Source of the DNA: Treponema sp.
GTDB taxonomy: Bacteria > Spirochaetota > Spirochaetia > Treponematales > Treponemataceae
Assembly: GCA_004554075.1 (NCBI GenBank)
Contig: SFOB01000058.1
Coordinates: forward strand, 1 to 15,752
DNA: 15,752 nt
Direction: 5' to 3'
The translations under genes were made by a program, and so were the position numbers. Below the pieces are notes generated by a model. That model worked only from the letters and a program-made list of their open reading frames with translations. It was not told the origin of the DNA and did no database searches. Positions 6,840 to 12,324 of the stretch are shown here, one piece after another. The first letter of the stretch is position 1, and every line of letters begins with the position of its first letter.

Positions 6840-7661
6840 ATGTATTTAGGCACATCATCCCCTCTCGCCCACACTTCACCAGAAGACTGGGCTGCAAAAC
6901 ATAAAGCCCTGGGCCTCAAGACCATAAACTTCCCCCTGGACTGCAAAGCCGGCGAAGAAAAAATCATGGCCTACAAAAAGGCAGCTGACGACGCAGGCCT
7001 CACAATTGCAGAAGTCGGCATCTGGCGAAACACACTGGCAGCCGATCCGGCAGAACGTCAGCAATGGATAGACTATGCCGTAGACCAGCTTAAGATGGCA
7101 GACCGCATAGGCGCCCGCTGCTGTGTAAATGTAGTGGGAACTCCATACGGCCCCCGCTGGGACGGCGGCTACCGCGAAAACTTTTCAGAAGAGCTCTGGA
7201 TCATTGCTGTCAAAATGATTCAGGAAATAATCGACCGGGCCCAGCCAGAACATACAAAGTTCAGCATTGAATCAATGCCATGGATGATTCCAAGTTCACC
7301 AGATGAATATGTAAGATTAATGGAAGATGTAAACCGCCCAGCCTTTGGCGCCCATCTGGATGTAGTAAATATGATTACCAGCCCGGACCGTTACTTTTTC
7401 AACGACCGTTTCCTGGAAGAATGTTTTACAAAACTCAAAGGAAAAATCTGCAGCTGCCACTTAAAGGATATCAATCTTAAACAGGAATATACCTTCCAGC
7501 TGGAAGAATGCGCCTGCGGCAAAGGCACACTTGATATAGAACTCTATGCAAAGCTCGCCACTGCAGAAGATCCGCAAATGCCAATGATTATCGAGCACCT
7601 GACAACTGACGAAGAATATATTCAGAGTGTTGAATACGTTCGAAAACGTTTGTCATGCTGA
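6840..7661 (+). CDS. Sugar phosphate isomerase/epimerase-like TIM-barrel protein
   Basis: 273 residues of the xylose-isomerase-like (AP endonuclease 2) TIM-barrel family, which contains metal-dependent sugar isomerases and epimerases. Candidate metal ligands are Glu in SIESMPW, Asp in HLDVVN, His in CHLKD and Glu in IIEHL, in the expected order. No signal peptide. ATG 6840 follows AAGGAG (6828-6833) by six bases; an upstream in-frame GTG at 6816 is in the repeat tail. The last two codons and the TGA stop lie inside palindromic repeat R6, so the C-terminus has been altered by the repeat. The context suggests a step in use of sugars released by the neighbouring glycosidases; the substrate is unknown. 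Confidence 0.8.
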   Translation: MYLGTSSPLAHTSPEDWAAKHKALGLKTINFPLDCKAGEEKIMAYKKAADDAGLTIAEVGIWRNTLAADPAERQQWIDYAVDQLKMADRIGARCCVNVVGTPYGPRWDGGYRENFSEELWIIAVKMIQEIIDRAQPEHTKFSIESMPWMIPSSPDEYVRLMEDVNRPAFGAHLDVVNMITSPDRYFFNDRFLEECFTKLKGKICSCHLKDINLKQEYTFQLEECACGKGTLDIELYAKLATAEDPQMPMIIEHLTTDEEYIQSVEYVRKRLSC

Positions 7662-7707
7662 ACTTGTTTCAGCATCTATAATATAGCCCCCGAAATAAAT
7701 TCGGGGT
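7651..7707. repeat. Palindromic intergenic repeat (copy R6, two hairpins, right end eroded)
   Basis: TGTC then ATGCTGAA-CTTGT-TTCAGCAT, CTATAATATAG, and CCCCGAA (7688-7694)/TTCGGGG (7700-7706). The closing TGACA seen in R5 is replaced by TGTTCC. It lies between convergent genes, so both hairpins may help end transcription, and it supplies the stop codon at 7659-7661. Confidence 0.85.
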
Positions 7708-7718
7708 GTTCCGTCCTT

Positions 7719-8354
7719 TTATTTTACCACGACTACCAGCACTCGGCCCTGCTCCACGCTCACTTCAACAGTCTTTCCCGGCAGCACTTCATTGCTTATT
7801 CCCAGCTGGAAGTCTGCTTTGAGGCTGGCATTTTCCAGCGGGTACTTTGCGTTTTTGATTGTCACGCCGCTTACATCGCCGGCAATAGTCAAAACAGAAA
7901 AAAAAGAGCAGTTATCTTTAATAAAAAAAGGCTCTTTACCGACAATCTGCATTTGAGAATAATCATCAACTAAAACCGCCTTTTTTCCAAGCCCAGCTAA
8001 ATACAAAAGAATTGAAATATTTCCCAGTGCATGGTCAAAACGGCCCCCCATCGCACCAAGTAAAAGAAAATCAGAATAGCCACGTTCAAGGGCAAGCTTT
8101 ACTGCAAACAAAGTATCTGTGTCATCTTTTTCGCGGGGAAGGCGTATTATCTCGCAGCGGTTACTCCATTTTGTAAGAAGTTCTGCATTGCAGGAATCAA
8201 AATCACCAACAATAACAGAAGGCATCCCCCCCAGCCCCTCTGCATGTCTCAAGCCGTCATCGCAGAAAACAAATAAATCATCAGGCTGTAAAAAAGACTT
8301 AGCCCGTTCATAATCGAGAATCTGACCTGCTGCAACAATGACACAACGACTCAT
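7719..8354 (-). CDS. thiN: Thiamine diphosphokinase (thiamine pyrophosphokinase)
   Basis: 211 residues, the usual size for this enzyme, which transfers pyrophosphate from ATP to thiamine to form TPP in the cytoplasm. Family motifs: CDDGLRHA (31-38), VGDFDS (49-54), DDTDT (77-81) and GGRFDH (103-108), followed by the C-terminal beta-sandwich. I place the start at ATG 8354, eleven bases after a TAAGG that overlaps the upstream CYTH stop; an in-frame GTG at 8378 would overlap the CYTH gene by 11 bases and is the alternative. It is last in a three-gene minus-strand operon. No TPP riboswitch was seen in front. Confidence 0.92.
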   Translation of the reverse strand: MSRCVIVAAGQILDYERAKSFLQPDDLFVFCDDGLRHAEGLGGMPSVIVGDFDSCNAELLTKWSNRCEIIRLPREKDDTDTLFAVKLALERGYSDFLLLGAMGGRFDHALGNISILLYLAGLGKKAVLVDDYSQMQIVGKEPFFIKDNCSFFSVLTIAGDVSGVTIKNAKYPLENASLKADFQLGISNEVLPGKTVEVSVEQGRVLVVVVK

Positions 8355-8367
8355 AGTAACTAAAGCC

Positions 8368-8985
8368 TTATTTCGCACCGCCGTTAATTATTTCCATCCA
8401 GCTGCGCTTGTCTCGTTTTGAAGTAACAAGGCCAAAGAGCTCCATAAACTTTTCAAGAGCAAGGCGTACATCATCGGCCTTATCAGTTCCATCTGTAACT
8501 TCAACTTCGATATACTTAAGGCCATTCACAACTTCAAGCTCAAGATGAAAATCACAGCCAGGCAAAACTACCGACTGGCAGTGTACACCATAAGCATCCT
8601 TATTTTTTTCAAAAAACTGATGATAACCGGAAAACAAAAGAAGGTCGCGGATAACATCTGCATTTTCAACAAAGGTTTCATCTTCGCGATTGAGTTCAAT
8701 ACCGTTTTCAATTGTTTTGCGCTTTATACAGAAAAACGAACGTTCGTTAGTTTTATCCCCGGCAGAACTTTCACTTCTGATTCTTATAACCTGAGGTTCA
8801 CCTGCAGCCTTCCCCTCTTCGCGGGTAGCGTAGCGAGAAAAATACTGATCTGTCTTTAAAAGATGCTCCAGCCCATCCACAGCCACATCAAGACCGTCCA
8901 GCTTAGCATCACCAGAAATCACCTTAAAAATCTTTTCATATTCCGTATCCGTCAGCGGAATCTTTATTTCAATCTCGCGTCCCAT
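8368..8985 (-). CDS. CYTH domain protein (CyaB / triphosphate tunnel family)
   Basis: 205 residues. It opens with MGREIEIKI, the ExExK signature (Glu4, Glu6, Lys8) of CYTH enzymes, which bind triphosphate and metal inside a beta-barrel. Further matching pieces are VIRIRSES, FFCIKRK, IELNREDE, HLELEVV and KYIEVEV. Members include class IV adenylate cyclases, thiamine triphosphatases and inorganic tripolyphosphatases. Its place directly before thiN makes a thiamine-phosphate role tempting, but that is inference. AGGAG overlaps the stop of the thioesterase gene and lies five bases before this ATG, showing translational coupling. Confidence 0.85.
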   Translation of the reverse strand: MGREIEIKIPLTDTEYEKIFKVISGDAKLDGLDVAVDGLEHLLKTDQYFSRYATREEGKAAGEPQVIRIRSESSAGDKTNERSFFCIKRKTIENGIELNREDETFVENADVIRDLLLFSGYHQFFEKNKDAYGVHCQSVVLPGCDFHLELEVVNGLKYIEVEVTDGTDKADDVRLALEKFMELFGLVTSKRDKRSWMEIINGGAK

Positions 8986-8993
8986 TCGCGCTC

Positions 8994-9422
8994 CTACTCA
9001 GGCTTTCCAGCCTCGTAAATCTCTTTCAAATCCGCAAAGAATTCCGGATATCTTCTTTCAATCAGAACCGGCATACCCTTAGTATCAAGGAAGCAGTGGG
9101 TACTCTTTCCAAGGAAAACAACTTCACCCTTACACTTAAATTCATAAGAGAAAGTCAGTTTTGCAGCAGAAAGTTTTTCAATTCCCACCATAATCTCAAT
9201 AGTATCCGGAAAAGAAGTAGACTTTTTATAAACGCCCTCAACAGACATTACCGGGCTAGCCATCCCCTCTTCTTCAAGCTTAATAAAGCTCCAGCCCAGC
9301 TGATCAAGAAAATCCACGCGGGCCTCTTCCATATAGCGGATATAGTTAGAATGATGAGTAATCCCCATCTTGTCAGTTTCGTAATAATTAACTTTGTGTA
9401 AATAAGGTTTAATAGTTTTCAT
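8994..9422 (-). CDS. Acyl-CoA thioesterase, hotdog fold (YbgC/FadM type)
   Basis: 142 residues, typical for single-domain hotdog thioesterases, which hydrolyse acyl-CoA thioesters in the cytoplasm. The family motif is clear near the N-terminus: YYETDKMGITHHSNYIRYMEEAR, quoted in pieces as YYETDKMG (13-20, catalytic Asp17) and HHSNYIRYMEEAR (23-35). It is first of the thioesterase-CYTH-thiN operon. Its ATG lacks a Shine-Dalgarno sequence; a consensus TTGACA -35 and a weak GAAAAT -10 leave only six bases before the ATG, suggesting a leaderless message. The acyl substrate cannot be read from sequence. Confidence 0.88.
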   Translation of the reverse strand: MKTIKPYLHKVNYYETDKMGITHHSNYIRYMEEARVDFLDQLGWSFIKLEEEGMASPVMSVEGVYKKSTSFPDTIEIMVGIEKLSAAKLTFSYEFKCKGEVVFLGKSTHCFLDTKGMPVLIERRYPEFFADLKEIYEAGKPE

Positions 9423-9428
9423 AAGAAC

Positions 9429-9457
9429 ATTTTCGACATTTTCCCTATTTTTGTCAA
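9429..9457 (-). promoter_or_regulatory. Promoter of the thioesterase-CYTH-thiN operon
   Basis: Minus strand: -35 TTGACA (9452-9457), 17-base spacer, -10 GAAAAT (9429-9434, weak), six bases to the ATG at 9422. Confidence 0.5.
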
Positions 9458-9510
9458 TCTTAATAATATAAGCGGCATTACAATAGTTTCAAAACCCCAA
9501 ACAGCGTCTA

Positions 9511-9530
9511 GCGCGTTATCGCGCGTTTTT
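9511..9530 (+). terminator. GCGCG hairpin with T-run in the sufC upstream region
   Basis: GCGCG-TTAT-CGCGC followed by G and five T, in the 251-base divergent region 9423-9673. No plus-strand gene ends here, so it may terminate a short RNA or be a relic. The rest of this region has one isolated TATAAT (9574-9579) and the sufC promoter, and no recognisable gene. Confidence 0.4.
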
Positions 9531-9638
9531 GACATATGTATCGAGACTGAGAGCAACCTTCACTTAAAATATTTATAATTCATTTATCATGCCTATTTTC
9601 TAACTACCATGTTTATAGGTATATTTTTTCAAAAACTG

Positions 9639-9667
9639 TTGTTTTTAACCTATTTTTTTACTATATT
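9639..9667 (+). promoter_or_regulatory. Promoter of sufC, leaderless type
   Basis: -35 TTGTTT (9639-9644), 17-base spacer, -10 TATATT (9662-9667), six bases to the ATG at 9674, and no Shine-Dalgarno site. Confidence 0.55.
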
Positions 9668-9673
9668 ATAACT

Positions 9674-10417
9674 ATGTTGTTAGACGTACAAAACTTAAAC
9701 GCAGGTCTTGAAGACGGAAAACAGATCCTCAATGACCTTAATATACAGATTGGTCAGGGCGAAACACACGTTCTGATGGGACCAAACGGTGCCGGAAAAT
9801 CTTCTCTCGGCAATGCCCTTATGGGAAATCCCGTTTACAAAATCACAGGCGGAAAGATTCTTTTTAAAGACACCGACATCACAGAAGAAAGTGCCGACAA
9901 GCGCGCAAAGCTTGGAATGTTCATGTCTTTCCAGAGCCCGCTCGAAGTTCCAGGCATTTCGCTCGAAGCATTTATCCGCTCAGCAATTCAGCAGAAAACC
10001 GGCGAGCACGTAAAGCTCTTCCAGTTCCAGAAAGAACTCAAACGCTGCATGGAACTCCTTTCAATGAATCCGGATTACGCCCGCCGCGACCTCAACGTTG
10101 GTTTTTCCGGCGGTGAACGCAAGAAGAGCGAAATTCTTCAGCTTCTTATGCTCAAGCCAGACTTCGCAATTCTCGACGAAACCGACTCCGGCCTGGACGT
10201 AGACGCCATCCGCTTTGTTGCAAAGGGAATCGAAGAATACCGCAAAATGACAAACGGTTCACTTCTGATCATCACCCACACAACAAAGATTCTCGAAGGC
10301 CTCGCCGTAGACAAAACCCACATCCTGGTAAAAGGCCACATCGTAAAGACCGGCGACGGCCAGTTATTCCACGAAATCAACGAAAAAGGATTCGAAGAGT
10401 TCGTTCAGAATCAATAA
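9674..10417 (+). CDS. sufC: Fe-S cluster assembly ATPase SufC
   Basis: 247 residues, the normal SufC length. SufC is the soluble ABC-type ATPase that drives the SufB-containing scaffold during iron-sulphur cluster assembly. Motifs: Walker A GPNGAGKSS (36-44), Q-loop SFQSP (85-89), signature FSGGERKKSE (144-153), Walker B FAILDETDSGLD (164-175) and H-loop His202. The long alpha segment between Q-loop and signature is as in SufC rather than transporter ATPases. It is closed by a strong terminator at 10438-10480, so it is transcribed apart from sufB, which lies 1.9 kb downstream beyond two unrelated genes. SufD, SufS and SufU are not in the window. Confidence 0.95.
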   Translation: MLLDVQNLNAGLEDGKQILNDLNIQIGQGETHVLMGPNGAGKSSLGNALMGNPVYKITGGKILFKDTDITEESADKRAKLGMFMSFQSPLEVPGISLEAFIRSAIQQKTGEHVKLFQFQKELKRCMELLSMNPDYARRDLNVGFSGGERKKSEILQLLMLKPDFAILDETDSGLDVDAIRFVAKGIEEYRKMTNGSLLIITHTTKILEGLAVDKTHILVKGHIVKTGDGQLFHEINEKGFEEFVQNQ

Positions 10418-10437
10418 AAATGTTGACGCTATTATAC

Positions 10438-10480
10438 AAGCCCGTCTATCACAGTCGCTAGCTATGAGGCGGGCTTTTTT
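10438..10480 (+). terminator. Rho-independent terminator of sufC
   Basis: Stem AAGCCCGTCT (10438-10447) pairs with AGGCGGGCTT (10467-10476) with one G-U, followed by a run of six T ending at 10480. The loop is about 19 bases. Confidence 0.85.
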
Positions 10481-10490
10481 GAAGATTGTT

Positions 10491-10838
10491 TTACTTCAAA
10501 TTTTCAATTATCGTAAAAACTGCCTTTTTAGAATCTGGCTTCAAATCATCTATTTTCTTAATTAATGGCAAATATGTAGAAAAAAGTTTTCTGTTAAGTT
10601 TTTGACTTTCGATATCTTTATTATCAGTTTTTTTATTATCTTCCTTAAATTCCAAAAGCTTTTCTAAAGGAACATTCAATATTTTAGAAATTTTAACTGC
10701 CAAATCTGCACTAGGCATACCATTCCTTTTTATTCCATTTGAAATTGTATGAACTGAGAAGCCAGCCTTCTCTGCCAACTCCTTTCTGCTTATTCCAAGA
10801 TAATCACATTCATCTTCAACATTCTGCCAAAAACCCAT
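10491..10838 (-). CDS. XRE-family helix-turn-helix regulator
   Basis: 115 residues from ATG 10838. An N-terminal Cro/CI-type helix-turn-helix covers about 5-64 (SRKELAEKAGFSVHTISNGI, then a scaffold helix ending in LNVPLEKLLEF), followed by a charged linker and a short C-terminal helical tail of unknown role. Upstream, on its own promoter side, lies a 47-base dyad (10848-10894), suggesting autorepression. There is no Shine-Dalgarno site; an extended -10-like TGTGATAAA ends seven bases before the ATG. An in-frame GTG at 10853 is the alternative start but lies inside the dyad. The gene is AT-rich and, with the divergent lipoprotein gene, sits between sufC and sufB. Confidence 0.85.
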   Translation of the reverse strand: MGFWQNVEDECDYLGISRKELAEKAGFSVHTISNGIKRNGMPSADLAVKISKILNVPLEKLLEFKEDNKKTDNKDIESQKLNRKLFSTYLPLIKKIDDLKPDSKKAVFTIIENLK

Positions 10839-10847
10839 ATTTATTTT

Positions 10848-10894
10848 TATCACAATTGAAACATTCTGATTTCTAGAATATTTCCATTGTGATA
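10848..10894. promoter_or_regulatory. Operator-like dyad upstream of the XRE gene
   Basis: Two 20-base arms, TATCACAATTGAAACATTCT (10848-10867) and AGAATATTTCCATTGTGATA (10875-10894), match as inverted repeats with two mismatches around a 7-base centre that includes part of the palindrome TTCTAGAA. It overlaps the candidate XRE promoter (-10 GATAAA at 10846-10851). Confidence 0.75.
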
Positions 10895-10914
10895 TTTATT
10901 TTTATAATTTATAA

Positions 10915-10934
10915 TTTATTACAGTTGTAATAAA
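10915..10934. promoter_or_regulatory. Second operator-like palindrome in the divergent region
   Basis: TTTATTACA-GT-TGTAATAAA, nine-base perfect arms, between the XRE dyad and the lipoprotein leader. It may be a regulator site for the lipoprotein gene; it is not clearly the same motif as the XRE dyad. Confidence 0.5.
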
Positions 10935-10974
10935 GTCTCACCTATTAAAAAAATCAATTAATACATAAAAAAAA

Positions 10975-11057
10975 TATTACGTATAGTAATGACAAGTTGA
11001 TGGTGCACAGCACCGCTTACTGTTAGTAAGAATTCAACTGGCATTATTCTCGTAATA
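10975..11057 (+). ncRNA. Structured leader or cruciform before the lipoprotein gene
   Basis: Nested pairing: TATTACG (10975-10981)/CGTAATA (11051-11057); TAATG (10987-10991)/CATTA (11042-11046); AGTTGA (10995-11000)/TCAACT (11034-11039). Inside the last stem are two hairpins with three-base loops, GGTGC-ACA-GCACC (11002-11014) and CTTACT-GTT-AGTAAG (11016-11030). The inner 45 bases form a compact three-way junction. A -10-like TATAGT (10982-10987) would start RNA near 10994, exactly at the junction. It matches no riboswitch class I know. Confidence 0.6.
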
Positions 11058-11085
11058 AAAATTCAATCTGATGGAGGAATTATCT

Positions 11086-12174
11086 ATGAAAAAATTTCTT
11101 AAACACGCTGTATTTATTTCAATTTTGTTCATGCTCTGTCTATTTACTGGATGCTCTAACGCAAGTTCATCTAGCAACACTTCAACAAACAATCCTGAAG
11201 TACCAGGTGAACAAAATACGCCAAAATTATTATATTGGGATAATCAAAGCCTAACATTCAAAGGCACAGCTTCATGGACTGCAAAAAACACATATCAACA
11301 AGTCTTATTAGGTTACGAAGGATTAAGTGATTACGTAGAAAAAGTTGAGTGGAAAATTACACCTTTGCATCCAAGTTTTCCAGAGTATTTTGGCTGGACA
11401 GAGACAGGTACCTATTCTATAAATTCAGATTTTACAGAGTTAACTGCATACTTAAATACCACACAGGGAAACGCTTTTGCATATGCTGATTTACCAAACA
11501 CAACGATTACTGTCACAATTTATTTTAATACTGGTGAATCTGTTGTCATTGGAAATCAAACAGGATATTCAGGATATGAAGGACCATACCCGGAAGATAT
11601 TGATTCTTACCTATACTCTTATACATCCATGAGTCAGGATGCTGAATATTATTTAAAAGCTTCTGTTAGTGATAAAAGAATTAAGATAAAATCAGCAACA
11701 GCATATTTACCTGGCGGTTCGACACGTACAGCATCTATTGATTGGAATTCCTCTAATTTTGATTCATACACAAGTTTTGAACCTATTATTAGAAGAAGGG
11801 ATTCAAGTGACTATATACTTAGATTGGTAATGGAAACCTTAGAAGGAACAACAATTGATATTGACAGAAGTCTTAGAGGAAAAAAGTATCGCGGTTCTAT
11901 TACATTAAATTCTCAAACATATTATATTAAACTGGATTTTCTTGAAACTAATCAAGTGAAATGCTACGAATATACTGATGGTACTTTTTCAAATGTGAAG
12001 ACTGAGTATGAAAATAGTTGCTATATGAACAGTAACTACGTCGATATGATATATCTATTCGAAACTGAAATTAGATGTAATTATTCAAGCGATAATTGGG
12101 AAACAATAAATGTTTACGCTAGTTTACAAAATGGGGGCGAAGAAGCACTTGGAACTCTGCATATTGAAAATTAA
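11086..12174 (+). CDS. Lipoprotein of unknown function
   Basis: 362 residues. A signal peptide (KKFLKH, then a hydrophobic run) ends in lipobox LFTGC (19-23, lipidated Cys23), followed by a Ser/Asn/Thr-rich linker to about residue 45. The mature part is rich in Tyr, Ser, Thr and Asn and beta-like, with short repeats of YEGLSDYVEKVEW and TYSINSDF style, but I recognise no domain. The ATG at 11086 is chosen because GGAGGA (11073-11078) lies seven bases upstream; an in-frame ATG at 11071 overlaps that site. The gene is AT-rich relative to sufB and sufC. It is flanked by a structured leader (10975-11057) and a long inverted repeat (12214-12262), and is divergent from the XRE gene that may control it. 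Confidence 0.8.
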   Translation: MKKFLKHAVFISILFMLCLFTGCSNASSSSNTSTNNPEVPGEQNTPKLLYWDNQSLTFKGTASWTAKNTYQQVLLGYEGLSDYVEKVEWKITPLHPSFPEYFGWTETGTYSINSDFTELTAYLNTTQGNAFAYADLPNTTITVTIYFNTGESVVIGNQTGYSGYEGPYPEDIDSYLYSYTSMSQDAEYYLKASVSDKRIKIKSATAYLPGGSTRTASIDWNSSNFDSYTSFEPIIRRRDSSDYILRLVMETLEGTTIDIDRSLRGKKYRGSITLNSQTYYIKLDFLETNQVKCYEYTDGTFSNVKTEYENSCYMNSNYVDMIYLFETEIRCNYSSDNWETINVYASLQNGGEEALGTLHIEN

Positions 12175-12213
12175 ATACAACCAATAATCTAACTTTCAAA
12201 AAACAAAACTAAC

Positions 12214-12262
12214 ATGCACTTAAATCGCATATAAAATTGAACGATTAGCGATTTAAGTGCAT
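12214..12262. repeat. Long perfect inverted repeat after the lipoprotein gene
   Basis: Fifteen-base perfect arms ATGCACTTAAATCGC (12214-12228) and GCGATTTAAGTGCAT (12248-12262) around a 19-base loop. It lies 39 bases after the lipoprotein stop and 63 before the sufB ATG. No T-run follows, so it is not a classic terminator; operator or insertion-boundary roles are possible. Confidence 0.75.
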
Positions 12263-12284
12263 AATTAATAGATTTCAATATATA

Positions 12285-12313
12285 TTTTCATTTTCCTAGT
12301 AATATGGTATATT
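12285..12313 (+). promoter_or_regulatory. Promoter of sufB
   Basis: -35 TTTTCA (12285-12290), 17-base spacer, extended -10 TGG-TATATT (12305-12313), eleven bases to the ATG at 12325 with no Shine-Dalgarno site. The leader would be about five bases. Confidence 0.5.
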
Positions 12314-12324
12314 AAAGCCACTTT

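Noticed and set aside
12181..12270. Possible integron attC site around the inverted repeat
   Set aside because: An RYYYAAC-like box can be found (ATCTAAC) but no partner GTTRRRY box lies on the far side, and no integrase is present.
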